31,109 nucleotides of DNA from positions 1 through 31,109 of IMG/VR virus record IMGVR_UViG_3300021437_000065; one strand, written 5' to 3'. Of the stretch, positions 1 through 6,596 are shown piece after piece. Every line of letters begins with the position of its first letter. Position 1 is the stretch's first letter. This DNA is from a virus. Under the pieces are notes generated by a model. It had not been told where the DNA came from and did not search any database. It saw only the letters and a program-made list of their open reading frames with translations. Position numbers and translations under genes: made by a program.

Positions 1-133
1 GTTCAAATTTATCAGACAACTTCGCCACATCCCATAAAGATTTGATTCGTTCTGTGGGAATCTTATCAAGCATTCCATCATAAGCATGAACGCACAATCC
101 TCTTGGGGTTTGGAATAAACAGACTCGAATCAT
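1..133 (-). CDS. Small paralogous family protein, cluster A member 1 (partial)
   Basis: The ATG is at 133-131 and the frame stays open to the window edge, so only the first 44 residues are visible. It reads MIRVCLFQTPRGLCVHAYDG at the start and ends inside SLWDVAKLSDKFE. The next gene upstream (174-404) carries a matching N-terminal half and SLWDIAKLSDQFE at the same place, so the two are tandem duplicates. Function is unknown. Its C-terminal signature lies outside the window. Confidence 0.75.
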   Translation of the reverse strand, partial: MIRVCLFQTPRGLCVHAYDGMLDKIPTERIKSLWDVAKLSDKFE

Positions 134-173
134 ACGGTTTTAACCCCGTTTACACAATACAGAAATACGTATT

Positions 174-404
174 TCATAGCTGATGACCAATTTTCTCAAA
201 GCGCAAGAATTGATATTCATCATCAAGAATTATACAGATTCTTGCATGGTTGTTGTCAGTTTCTGGTTCAAATTGATCAGACAGCTTTGCGATGTCCCAC
301 AAAGATTTGACGTACTCTGTTAGTAGCTGTTTGTATTCTACACCATCATAGAAATAAACCTGCAAACCTATCTTTTGCGGATAATACAGACAAACTCTGG
401 TCAT
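174..404 (-). CDS. Small paralogous family protein, cluster A member 2
   Basis: 76 residues. It has a beta-rich start (MTRVCLYYPQ), a predicted helix around SLWDIAKLSD, and the family ending ILDDEYQFLRF followed by a short tail. The ATG overlaps the stop of the upstream gene by 4 nt. An AAGG ribosome-binding site lies in the upstream gene's last codons. It is the closest relative of the partial gene at 1-133. Function unknown. Confidence 0.8.
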   Translation of the reverse strand: MTRVCLYYPQKIGLQVYFYDGVEYKQLLTEYVKSLWDIAKLSDQFEPETDNNHARICIILDDEYQFLRFEKIGHQL

Positions 405-658
405 ACATCAAACCTTACGAAATTGTGGTCTTCATCAGTCGTCACATAGACCGCTCTACCATCAACCCCATCCAAATTTGTGAAAGTATCATCAATTCCA
501 GATACCAAGCCCATTGTTGCGTAATCAATCAGCTTTGCTTCTGTCACTGAATCGAGAACTGCGTGAATCCATCCGCCATATGTATTTGGGCTTTTGTTGA
601 AATAAATCGAATTCGTCCCATCAGGGTGAATCCAAACGTCATAATAAAGCGTTTTCAT
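401..658 (-). CDS. Small paralogous family protein, cluster A member 3
   Basis: 85 residues, one of the longer members. The N-terminal part is MKTLYYDVWIHPDGTNSIYF. The middle motif is YATMGLVSG and the end is TTDEDHNFVRFDV, so both family signatures are present. It overlaps genes on both sides by 4 nt. The extra length lies in a Gly/Asn-rich loop before the helix and in a longer segment before the last strand. No catalytic motif is visible. Confidence 0.8.
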   Translation of the reverse strand: MKTLYYDVWIHPDGTNSIYFNKSPNTYGGWIHAVLDSVTEAKLIDYATMGLVSGIDDTFTNLDGVDGRAVYVTTDEDHNFVRFDV

Positions 659-888
659 TGTGCAATAGTCCTAATAAAGGCGAATTCGTCTGTATCCTTA
701 TTATGGTCTAATTCCAGCCTGAGACTAGCGTAGAAACCATAGCCAGCCGGAGAATAGTGACCTGCAACCTTACCAAGAGTCAACCATTCTTCAAGAATTT
801 TGTTATCATACGGAATAGGATCATGGGTGCCAAATTTATAAAGACACAACCCTTCTGGTTTCTCAACGATAAGCCAACGTTTAGTCAT
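655..888 (-). CDS. Small paralogous family protein, cluster A member 4
   Basis: 77 residues. It pairs with the next upstream gene (885-1112). Both have an LTLGKVAG or FEFGKVAG helix, a conserved Tyr/Phe-Ser-x-Arg-Leu strand (YASLRLELDHN here, FPSVRLNLEYN there) and a DTDEFAF or DTDQYEF end. A GGAG ribosome-binding site 8 nt before the ATG lies in the last codons of the upstream gene. The last residues (FAFIRTIAQ) depart slightly from the usual FVRFL. Confidence 0.8.
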   Translation of the reverse strand: MTKRWLIVEKPEGLCLYKFGTHDPIPYDNKILEEWLTLGKVAGHYSPAGYGFYASLRLELDHNKDTDEFAFIRTIAQ

Positions 889-1112
889 CTGCGAAACTCC
901 AAAAATTCGTATTGATCTGTATCATGATTATACTCTAGATTCAACCGAACAGAAGGAAACCATCCGATTAATGCATCGTTGTGGAATCCAGCGACTTTTC
1001 CAAATTCGAACCAAGTTTTAAGAATGTATGGATCAATGTCTTTAGTGCCACACTCCCCGATTTTATGTAGAGTTAATTCGCCTTGTCTATCGACTATTGT
1101 GTATCGTTTCAA
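885..1112 (-). CDS. Small paralogous family protein, cluster A member 5 (TTG start)
   Basis: 75 residues. The start is a TTG at 1112, inside the stop region of the upstream gene (TGTTGA), with GAGG 5 nt before it. Translation is therefore likely coupled. The sequence MKRYTIVDRQGELTLHKIGE resembles the N-terminus of member 4, and the end is EFLEFRR. Codons for that end also supply the GGAG site for member 4. Confidence 0.78.
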   Translation of the reverse strand: MKRYTIVDRQGELTLHKIGECGTKDIDPYILKTWFEFGKVAGFHNDALIGWFPSVRLNLEYNHDTDQYEFLEFRR

Positions 1113-1315
1113 CAGAACCTCACAAAGTTGCCAGATTTATCAAGTTCAACATAGCAATAAGAGTACAGTTTTGCGATTGAAGCATCGCCGCTAATGGTGG
1201 CGACTCTATATAGATCAATTAACTTTTCTCGTAATGCAGAATCTACAATTGGTTTACCAATCACAGATTCAGTAACTGCGAAAATGTTATTGATAAACAG
1301 AACTTCGTAAATCAT
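1109..1315 (-). CDS. Small paralogous family protein, cluster A member 6
   Basis: 68 residues from the ATG at 1315, which gives the family-like start MIYEVLFINN. A longer frame from a TTG at 1330 is possible but adds five residues with no family match. The helix motif is RVATISGD and the end is ELDKSGNFVRFC. The ribosome-binding site is weak, so translation may depend on coupling with the broken gene upstream. Confidence 0.75.
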   Translation of the reverse strand: MIYEVLFINNIFAVTESVIGKPIVDSALREKLIDLYRVATISGDASIAKLYSYCYVELDKSGNFVRFC

Positions 1316-1320
1316 GGTAT

Positions 1321-1516
1321 CTATGCCCAAGTAAACATAACAAAGTTGAAATCTTCATCAACGATCAAATCGATGTGTGACCGTTTCTCAAGTTTACCTG
1401 AAATTCTAAGAAACGACATAATATCCCATAGTTTATCATTCATTTTTGGGCGAAAGTCCCCATGCTCTCCAATAAACTTCCCCACTATTGATATTACATA
1501 TGATGATATGTTTCAT
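1321..1516 (-). pseudogene. Frameshifted copy of the small-protein family (member 7)
   Basis: The ATG at 1516 opens MKHIIICNINSGEVYWRAWG, which closely matches the next gene upstream (MKHIVICIPKRDKVYWRHWG). The frame ends at a TGA at 1436-1438 after 26 residues. A second frame starts at the ATG at 1443 and continues the same family sequence for 40 residues (MNDKLWDIMSFLRISGKLEK, then a DEDFNFVMF end) to the stop at 1321. Relative to its neighbour the reading frame shifts at an A/T-rich run near 1440. The two halves overlap as ATGAATGA, so re-initiation could still make the C-terminal half. Probably a decaying recent duplicate. Confidence 0.75.
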
Positions 1517-1722
1517 AAATCATTTTTTGACAGTATCTGAACAAAGTTGAAATCTTCATCAACCATCAAATCGACCCATGATTGTTTCTCAAGTTTACCA
1601 GAAATTTTAAGAACTGATAAGATATCCCAAAGTTTATCGTTCATTTCATTGGCGGCGGTGTTGCCCCAATGCCTCCAATAAACTTTGTCACGCTTGGGAA
1701 TGCAAATGACTATGTGCTTCAT
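1513..1722 (-). CDS. Small paralogous family protein, cluster A member 8
   Basis: 69 residues, and the intact partner of the frameshifted copy downstream. The N-terminus is MKHIVICIPKRDKVYWRHWG, the helix motif is LSVLKISGKLEK and the end is VDEDFNFVQI plus a six-residue tail. GAGG lies 5 nt before the ATG, inside the FVRFL codons of the preceding gene. This is the clearest case of the family's C-terminal motif acting as a ribosome-binding site for the next gene. Confidence 0.82.
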   Translation of the reverse strand: MKHIVICIPKRDKVYWRHWGNTAANEMNDKLWDILSVLKISGKLEKQSWVDLMVDEDFNFVQILSKNDL

Positions 1723-1937
1723 AAGAACCTCACGAATTCAAGATCATCGGTCACTTCAACAAAGCAATATTCATCCAGCACAGAAGCCTTGAGAACGCCA
1801 GAAACCTTTGCAAAATCCCAAAAGTCTTTCAGAGCGACAGAAATGAATGCTGATTGACCCCACGTTCCATTAGCGCGTTGTTCCATTTGGTAAACTTGTT
1901 CATACTTGAGAACCCTATTAAGTTGAAACGTTCTCAT
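1719..1937 (-). CDS. Small paralogous family protein, cluster A member 9
   Basis: 72 residues. Textbook member: the helix LKDFWDFAKVSGVLK is followed by the end EVTDDLEFVRFL. The N-terminal half (MRTFQLNRVLKYEQVYQMEQ) is divergent, as in most members. GGA lies 6 nt before the ATG. It overlaps both neighbours by 4 nt. Confidence 0.82.
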   Translation of the reverse strand: MRTFQLNRVLKYEQVYQMEQRANGTWGQSAFISVALKDFWDFAKVSGVLKASVLDEYCFVEVTDDLEFVRFL

Positions 1938-2119
1938 AGTAATTCCAAAAAGTTACCAGAATCATCAACCTCATAGGTGACATAATAAACAATTTGGTTG
2001 TGTCGTTTAATTTTATCAGCCACCCTAGCAAAGTCAGCTATCTCCTGTAGTTCTACCGTTACCACATGTGAGTCTTCTGAAACCTTCAAGTTTTTATCTA
2101 ACCAAATGTAATGTGCCAT
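1934..2119 (-). CDS. Small paralogous family protein, cluster A member 10
   Basis: 61 residues, among the shortest complete members. After MAHYIWLDKN the helix motif is LQEIADFARVADKIK, where Ala-Asp replaces Ser-Gly. The end is EVDDSGNFLELL. Its ATG lies just after the stop of the promoter-proximal gene upstream, without a clear ribosome-binding site. Confidence 0.78.
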   Translation of the reverse strand: MAHYIWLDKNLKVSEDSHVVTVELQEIADFARVADKIKRHNQIVYYVTYEVDDSGNFLELL

Positions 2120-2122
2120 GAT

Positions 2123-2335
2123 CTATTTGAACTTCACAAATTTTGAATCTTCGACGATAACCTCTACATAGGATAGTCTATCGTCAATGTAAGTACATTT
2201 TCCAGATACCACGCCCATAGCGTACCAGCCAATTTCTTCTTCGGTTGCCTTTATTGAAACGGCACGTTGACGTTCATCCCAACCGTGCGTGAAGTACGTA
2301 TTGTCTTTTGAATTGTGGGAAACAGTGATTTTCAT
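2123..2335 (-). CDS. Small paralogous family protein, cluster A member 11 (probably leaderless)
   Basis: 70 residues with the helix YAMGVVSGK and the end VEDSKFVKFK. The ATG (2335) begins six nucleotides after the TATAAT of the promoter at 2342-2370. Transcription would then start at or next to the A of the ATG, with no room for a ribosome-binding site. It is the first gene of a promoter that splits cluster A into two transcription segments. Confidence 0.8.
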   Translation of the reverse strand: MKITVSHNSKDNTYFTHGWDERQRAVSIKATEEEIGWYAMGVVSGKCTYIDDRLSYVEVIVEDSKFVKFK

Positions 2336-2341
2336 GAAGCA

Positions 2342-2370
2342 ATTATAACCCAGTTTTCAATAAAAGTAAA
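2342..2370 (-). promoter_or_regulatory. Promoter inside cluster A (TTTACT / TATAAT)
   Basis: Reading the minus strand, TTTACT is at 2370-2365, the spacer is exactly 17 nt, and a perfect TATAAT is at 2347-2342. The 13-nt block TTTACTTTTATTG matches five other promoters in the window exactly and one more over its first 12 bases. The -35 directly abuts the stop codon of the upstream family gene at 2371. Confidence 0.8.
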
Positions 2371-2604
2371 CTAGAGAAATTCAACGAACTCAAGATCGTC
2401 TGTTGTGATAACAAGACAACATTCAAACCCAGAGTATTTCGCAATTTTTCCAGAAATCCTTGCCAGTGCCCAAATTTCAAGCATAGATTCGGATGCTGGT
2501 TTGGACGAAGCCGAAATGGCAACCCAGTCCCAGTATTCATCGGCTTCACGTTGGAACACACTTTGCGACTTGTCGAAATACCCGACGAGTCGAAATCTTC
2601 TCAT
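2371..2604 (-). CDS. Small paralogous family protein, cluster A member 12
   Basis: 77 residues. The helix is LEIWALARISGKIAK and the end is TTDDLEFVEFL. Acidic and aromatic residues are rich in the first half (EADEYWDWV). GGAG is 5 nt before the ATG, in the FVEFL codons of the preceding gene. The stop codon touches the -35 box of the promoter at 2342-2370. Confidence 0.82.
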   Translation of the reverse strand: MRRFRLVGYFDKSQSVFQREADEYWDWVAISASSKPASESMLEIWALARISGKIAKYSGFECCLVITTDDLEFVEFL

Positions 2605-2810
2605 AGGAACTCCACAAATTTGTTTTCGTTGTCAAGTGAGACTCCCACAGAATAGCGCCCAGTTCCTCTGTTCGTATAACCAAGATTTGCAATTTTAGCC
2701 ACAGTGAGTATATTTTGAAGTTCTTCGGTCATTTCATTTCTACGAACGACAGAGAACTCTCTCCAATAAGTGTATCCATCGGCTTCTTGAATGATGATGC
2801 AGTTTTTCAT
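2601..2810 (-). CDS. Small paralogous family protein, cluster A member 13
   Basis: 69 residues. The start MKNCIIIQEADGYTYWREFS resembles the MKHIVICI-type members 7 and 8, including the YWR and an NEM before the helix. The helix is LTVAKIANLG and the end is LDNENKFVEFL. This N-terminal likeness suggests one subgroup that spread within the array. Confidence 0.8.
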   Translation of the reverse strand: MKNCIIIQEADGYTYWREFSVVRRNEMTEELQNILTVAKIANLGYTNRGTGRYSVGVSLDNENKFVEFL

Positions 2811-3010
2811 TTCGTTAACCAGTCTATGAACTTGATGAAATCCATATTAGGAGTCACATCACAAAAGACGTTTCCAAATTCATTTATGTTTCCTGAGATT
2901 TTCGCAAGTTCATAAATGTCTCTCAATTTATGATTAACATCAATCGCCTTGAGTGTGTTATAGCCAATGGCACGCAATTCGCCTCTGTTTTCAGATAAAA
3001 CGATAATCAT
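2807..3010 (-). CDS. Small paralogous family protein, cluster A member 14
   Basis: 67 residues. The helix is LRDIYELAKISGNINE and the end is TPNMDFIKF followed by IDWLTK. The ATG overlaps the upstream stop by 4 nt, and the ribosome-binding site is weak. It has no residues that suggest an enzyme, metal site or membrane segment. Confidence 0.8.
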   Translation of the reverse strand: MIIVLSENRGELRAIGYNTLKAIDVNHKLRDIYELAKISGNINEFGNVFCDVTPNMDFIKFIDWLTK

Positions 3011-3240
3011 TTGACAAACTTGATGAAGTTCCCATTTTCGTCAGCAACAAATCTAACATGTGGGAGCGTCATATTAATTTCAGATGTGGGGTAGAAGAAT
3101 TCAGTCAACTTTCCAATGGCGTACAAATCAACGTACGATTTTTCAAGAACGCTTTTTGCACGAATATTGTTTGCGTCCGATATTTGATGTAAGGACAAGC
3201 CAGTATCCCGGTCAACGATCATGAAATGAATTTCAGTCAT
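3007..3240 (-). CDS. Small paralogous family protein, cluster A member 15
   Basis: 77 residues. The first half (FMIVDRDTGLSLHQI) resembles the IVDRQGELTLHKI of member 5. The middle motif is LYAIGKLTEF, lacking the usual Ser-Gly. The end is VADENGNFIKFVK. It overlaps the upstream gene by 8 nt. Confidence 0.8.
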   Translation of the reverse strand: MTEIHFMIVDRDTGLSLHQISDANNIRAKSVLEKSYVDLYAIGKLTEFFYPTSEINMTLPHVRFVADENGNFIKFVK

Positions 3241-3433
3241 AGTAGAATTTCACAAAGTCATAGTTTTCATCAATAACCGCGAATACGATATCAAAAGACA
3301 TTTTACCAGCAATCACCCCGATTCTGAAAATGTCTTGGATCTTTACTGGGGCGTCGTATTCAAAAGATGATATACCGGGATATCGGTAATAAATTGCTCC
3401 ACCCTTATCGTAAATGAAAATTGAGGTGTTCAT
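3233..3433 (-). CDS. Small paralogous family protein, cluster A member 16
   Basis: 66 residues and the first member after the nucleotidyltransferase-like gene, which it overlaps by 4 nt. The helix is IQDIFRIGVIAGKMS and the end is VIDENYDFVKFYYD. Coupling to that gene means the promoter at 3982-4009 should drive both it and the following members. Confidence 0.8.
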   Translation of the reverse strand: MNTSIFIYDKGGAIYYRYPGISSFEYDAPVKIQDIFRIGVIAGKMSFDIVFAVIDENYDFVKFYYD

Positions 3434-3975
3434 ACATACTCTTTGGCAATTCTCTTGAAGTCAGACAAGTTCTTTTGGCTAAGAGGAAACCCGGTCAGAT
3501 CAACCTTCCCGGTCTTTATCATCGAGACAATATCTCCAATATCGTGATTCTTCAGCCTCTGTAATTTCAACGCGACTAACCCGCTCACGCTGGCGATTCT
3601 TACCCCTTTGACAACCATAGAAGTTGCGAAAACCTTATCAACGAGAGCGGGCGAAATGTTGACGCTTTTGGGGGTTATTACCTCGACCTCAACGTGAGTC
3701 TTGTTGTGTTGGAACGCGCCTGCTCGAGTACGCTCGAACCCGTTAACCGCATCGGGGATATCAGATTCCAGCTTAAAGAGAATGTCGATATCCATTGTTG
3801 CTCGAGGAACCCCATGGTAGCTGATCGCGTTTCCGCCAATCAGTACGCCTGATTTACAAACGCCAAGCCAATCAGTCGCTGCTGCGATAACTTCTGGAAT
3901 GGCAATCGACTCAACGAGGGTTCTTGTCCCATCGTTGTTTGCATACATCTTTGAAAAGTCTCTAAATGAAATCAT
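3430..3975 (-). CDS. Nucleotidyltransferase-fold protein (minimal NTase type)
   Basis: 181 residues. IGGNAISYHG (46-55) followed by RATMDIDILF (58-67) is the glycine-rich turn plus Asp-x-Asp (D62, D64) of nucleotidyltransferase-fold proteins, as in AbiEii-like and related antitoxin/toxin NTases. A VEVEVI strand may supply the third acidic position. A likely activity is NMP transfer to an unknown substrate; this is inferred from the motif only. It heads the cluster A operon, and its ATG is 6 nt after a TAAAAT -10 box, so its mRNA is probably leaderless. There is no toxin or antitoxin partner next to it unless the small proteins fill that role. Confidence 0.7.
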   Translation of the reverse strand: MISFRDFSKMYANNDGTRTLVESIAIPEVIAAATDWLGVCKSGVLIGGNAISYHGVPRATMDIDILFKLESDIPDAVNGFERTRAGAFQHNKTHVEVEVITPKSVNISPALVDKVFATSMVVKGVRIASVSGLVALKLQRLKNHDIGDIVSMIKTGKVDLTGFPLSQKNLSDFKRIAKEYV

Positions 3976-3981
3976 ACGGCT

Positions 3982-4009
3982 ATTTTACCCGAATCTCAAT
4001 AAAAGTAAA
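3982..4009 (-). promoter_or_regulatory. Promoter for the NTase gene and cluster A
   Basis: On the minus strand TTTACTTTTATTG begins at 4009, and TAAAAT lies at 3987-3982 with a 16-nt spacer from TTTACT. The -35 sits in the T-rich tail of the terminator hairpin at 4009-4024, so a terminator and a promoter share bases. The -10 is 6 nt before the NTase ATG. Confidence 0.75.
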
Positions 4010-4024
4010 GGGGCCGAAGCCCCT
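4001..4024 (-). terminator. Rho-independent terminator with UUCG loop
   Basis: On the minus strand AGGGGC, loop TTCG and GCCCCT form a perfect 6-bp stem, followed by TTACTTTTATT. It lies immediately after the secreted nuclease gene and ends the helicase operon. Its tail is also the -35 region of the next promoter. Confidence 0.8.
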
Positions 4025-4027
4025 GTG

Positions 4028-4669
4028 TTAAAAATTACCTGCGTTCTCCAGTAGCCTCCCCACATCCACTGGACTCATCGTTTGTATCTTGGCCAGCGCG
4101 TTGTTATCTGCATAGTAATAGTCCATCCCGTCTGTGCGGTACACAATCTTCCAGTAACCGTTTGGAATCGGGATACCATTCAACCGCTCTGCGTGCGAGT
4201 AAATGGCGATAGTCAGAACCCAGATATTCTGAGTCACAGTCAACTTCCTTACCTTGTCCTCAAGCAACCTCCAGGCTATCTCGTTCAGCTTGGGGTTCTG
4301 AGGCGTCATGTTACTCAACAAGAAGGTCGAGAACATTTCCTCATCGGACGAGGCGTCATCAGCCGGAGCCATATGGCCTCGGTCGTAGCCTGAACGCAGA
4401 TAATCAGACAGCTTTGGGCCTGCCTTACCAAGGCGGTCGTCAGGGCGAAACGCATCCTTACGCTTTACTGAGCCAACCTTACCTGAAATGAGCTTCTCGG
4501 ACACTGCGATAACGGCCTTGTTATTGGTATCATACATTGACACGTAAAAGCCAGAACAAAGCTCGACCGTATCTGGAACGCTCAACGGTTTCCCGTTCGG
4601 ATACAGGTCTGGACAGGCGGCGAACGCGACCCCGTAGAGCGCGAGCATGATAGCAAATAATTTTTTCAT
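4028..4669 (-). CDS. Secreted DNA/RNA non-specific endonuclease (NUC1 type)
   Basis: 213 residues. Residues 1-18 form a signal peptide (MKK, hydrophobic core, AFA-type cleavage site). DRGHMAPA at 96-103 is the catalytic motif of the Serratia nuclease family, with H99 as general base. MTPQNPKLNEIAW supplies the Mg-binding Asn (about N129). The family cuts DNA and RNA with little sequence preference. The signal peptide places it in the periplasm or outside, which is unusual for a gene at the end of a replication operon. It may destroy DNA entering from competing phages or degrade DNA at lysis; both are inference. AAGGAAG precedes the ATG. The terminator lies just downstream. Confidence 0.85.
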   Translation of the reverse strand: MKKLFAIMLALYGVAFAACPDLYPNGKPLSVPDTVELCSGFYVSMYDTNNKAVIAVSEKLISGKVGSVKRKDAFRPDDRLGKAGPKLSDYLRSGYDRGHMAPADDASSDEEMFSTFLLSNMTPQNPKLNEIAWRLLEDKVRKLTVTQNIWVLTIAIYSHAERLNGIPIPNGYWKIVYRTDGMDYYYADNNALAKIQTMSPVDVGRLLENAGNF

Positions 4670-4863
4670 ATCTTCCTTAAAACTGGTAAGGCGTAACCAA
4701 ATTGGTCTTCCTTGTTCCAGGTGTGTGTTTCAACCAACGAGCCAAGTTTCCAAAAGGGTACTGACTCAACCTTCATCCGGTCACTCTTCTCATAAAAGTA
4801 GAACCGTCCCCGGGAGGTCTGCGCCTCCTTCAGTGGAACCTTGAAAAGTTCTCGAACTTCCAT
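4666..4863 (-). CDS. Hypothetical protein (65 aa)
   Basis: 65 residues, charged, with aromatic pairs (RFYFYEKSD, FWKLGSLVETHTW). I do not recognise it. The ATG overlaps the stop of the helicase gene by 1 nt and its own stop overlaps the nuclease ATG by 4 nt, so it is translated within that operon. It has no signal peptide or membrane segment. Confidence 0.65.
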   Translation of the reverse strand: MEVRELFKVPLKEAQTSRGRFYFYEKSDRMKVESVPFWKLGSLVETHTWNKEDQFGYALPVLRKI

Positions 4864-6272
4864 CAGAACTTAAACCCCGAAGTGTCAATGGGCTTTGCTC
4901 GGATGGTAGCAATATCAGGCGCAGCGTCCTGGTTCGGCTTACCCCTTGGTGCATAGGTCTTGTTGACTGCCTCCTGAAGCAGCGTCTGATCGCCATCATC
5001 AACCGAGAAGAAGGTCATCTTTGGACGATCAAGCCCCAATAGGAACCGCTTGTCCTGCCCAGGGTCAGAGTAACGGTTCTTCAGCTGCTTCACCATAATT
5101 GTACCCTGCTCGTCCAGTTCCTCAGTACGAATCAAGGCAAACAACATATCCAAAGTCATCACCAGACCCATCGAGTCGGCAATCGAGGTCATATCCACAT
5201 CAGATGAAGAAAACCCAGACCGATTCAACTGAACTGCCGTTAGTACTGGAACGTCATACTCAACCGCCAAACCGCGTAACTCCTCAGCCACTGCCTTTAG
5301 GTATGAGTACGAGTTAACCGAACCGCCCATCTTGATTCGACTTGAAGCACAAATACCAAGGTAATCAATCAAAATCAACTCTGGCTCAAACTTCTGCTTC
5401 AGCTTCAGTTCTTCCAGTAGAGCTCTAAAGTGACCTGCGTGCGCTGACCCGGTTGGATACTCCTTGATGAACAGCCGACCATGAGTCTTTGCCTGAATAT
5501 TGGATACCTTTGTGGAGAACTCATCCTTACTCATTTCACCGAGCTTGTTGATATCCACCCGCATCAGGTTTGCGTCGATACGCTCAGCGATACGCTCCTC
5601 AGCCATTTCTAGGGTAATATACAACACGTCGCGACCCTGAGCAACGGTGGCAGCAGCAGTATCGCACAGGAAAATCGACTTACCCCCGCCTGACTCAGCA
5701 GCCACTGCGATGAGCGACTTGTTGGCCATACCGCCCTGAGAGATCTTATTCATCATCTTGGTTCTGAATGGGATCTTCTTTTCCTGCTTGTTATAGAACT
5801 CCCACCGAGCCTCAGCATCACCCATATACGAGTGCCCAACCGCAGTGTCAAAGGATACCGATAACGCCTCTGTCATCAGCCCGGGAATCGCATCCTGAGT
5901 CAAGTTGGCATCATTACCCTCGATGATTGAAATTGACTTCAACACCGCATTGTACACTGACTTCTGCTTGCAGAACTTCTCAGTATTCTCAGTCAACCAA
6001 TCAACATTCACCGCCTCTGCTGGTAACGCCTCAACCAACCCACACGAGGTCTCAAACGCCCCCTCAGTCAGATCAGCCCGGTTACTCAGCTGAACCTTCA
6101 GAATATCCTTACTCACAGGAGCAGAATACTTCCCAAAGAAACTGACAATCTCATCCAGAATCACCTTCTCATGCTTATCCTGAAAGTACGCAGCATCCAG
6201 AAACGGTATCACATTACGAGCGTATGCCTCATTATTCAACAACCCTGCGAGAATCTGTTCTTCGATACGCAC
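4863..6272 (-). CDS. 41: Replicative DNA helicase, T4 gp41 (DnaB-like)
   Basis: 469 residues against about 475 in T4 gp41. It is the hexameric 5'-3' helicase that unwinds the fork ahead of the leading-strand polymerase and works with primase. The N-terminal domain is at about 1-140. The RecA-type core has Walker A AAESGGGKS (191-199), LEMAEERIAERIDAN as in gp41, and Walker B LILIDYLGI (299-307), followed by AVQLNRSG. The start is a GTG at 6272 with GGAGG 7 nt upstream. The stop of the preceding gene overlaps this start. No intein interrupts it, unlike UvsX just upstream. Confidence 0.95.
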   Translation of the reverse strand: MRIEEQILAGLLNNEAYARNVIPFLDAAYFQDKHEKVILDEIVSFFGKYSAPVSKDILKVQLSNRADLTEGAFETSCGLVEALPAEAVNVDWLTENTEKFCKQKSVYNAVLKSISIIEGNDANLTQDAIPGLMTEALSVSFDTAVGHSYMGDAEARWEFYNKQEKKIPFRTKMMNKISQGGMANKSLIAVAAESGGGKSIFLCDTAAATVAQGRDVLYITLEMAEERIAERIDANLMRVDINKLGEMSKDEFSTKVSNIQAKTHGRLFIKEYPTGSAHAGHFRALLEELKLKQKFEPELILIDYLGICASSRIKMGGSVNSYSYLKAVAEELRGLAVEYDVPVLTAVQLNRSGFSSSDVDMTSIADSMGLVMTLDMLFALIRTEELDEQGTIMVKQLKNRYSDPGQDKRFLLGLDRPKMTFFSVDDGDQTLLQEAVNKTYAPRGKPNQDAAPDIATIRAKPIDTSGFKF

Positions 6273-6548
6273 TCAAACGCCTCCCGAGTAAACGACCGTC
6301 TCCTCGGCCAGCGCCTTCTTCAACATCGCGTGTAGCACCACCCCGATCTCCTGTTGGAAAACCTCAACCATTGCAGGCTTTGCTTCTGATACCACATCAT
6401 ACTCAAAACTCAAAACGGGAACGTTCTCATTCTCAAACCAGGTTCGACCAAAGCAGAACTCAATACCCTTAAAAGCACCCTCAGTAATCATGATTGAATG
6501 ACGACCCTCATCATAAGGCCGAACCACCAGCGTATCCATATTGATCAT
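6273..6548 (-). CDS. Hypothetical protein in the gp40 position
   Basis: 91 residues from the ATG at 6548, chosen because GGAG lies 6 nt before it; a longer frame starts at a TTG that is part of that site. It sits between uvsX and gene 41, where T4 has gene 40 (114 residues). I see no diagnostic gp40 sequence, so position is the only argument. The protein has alternating beta-like stretches and a helical end (EVFQQEIGVVLHAMLKKAL). Confidence 0.6.
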   Translation of the reverse strand: MINMDTLVVRPYDEGRHSIMITEGAFKGIEFCFGRTWFENENVPVLSFEYDVVSEAKPAMVEVFQQEIGVVLHAMLKKALAEETVVYSGGV

Positions 6549-6567
6549 TATTATCTCCAAAAAGGAT

Positions 6568-6596
6568 ATTCTACCCCGAAGGGTAGATTTCTCAAA
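6568..6596 (-). promoter_or_regulatory. Promoter for the helicase operon (TTTGAG / TAGAAT)
   Basis: On the minus strand TTTGAG (6596-6591), a 17-nt spacer and TAGAAT (6573-6568). The -35 directly follows the stop of the UvsX C-terminal gene. The spacer contains most of a stable hairpin (6570-6587). It belongs to the second -35 class in this window (TTTTGC/TTTTGT/TTTGAG) rather than the TTTACT class. Confidence 0.55.
6570..6587 (-). terminator. UUCG-capped hairpin between uvsX and the gp40-position gene
   Basis: On the minus strand TCTACCC, loop TTCG and GGGTAGA form a perfect 7-bp stem. A TTTTT run follows 7-8 nt later, so it could terminate weakly or protect mRNA 3' ends. It overlaps the predicted -10 and spacer of the promoter at 6568-6596. 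Which role dominates cannot be decided from sequence. Confidence 0.5.

Noticed and set aside
1-3433. Cluster A as the decayed remains of one long gene
   Set aside because: Each unit has its own start, complete two-motif layout and stop, with regular 4-nt overlaps; only one unit is broken.
4028-4669. Nuclease as a lipoprotein
   Set aside because: The Cys near the cleavage site is preceded by Phe-Ala-Ala, a poor lipobox without Leu at -3, so ordinary signal peptidase cleavage is preferred.
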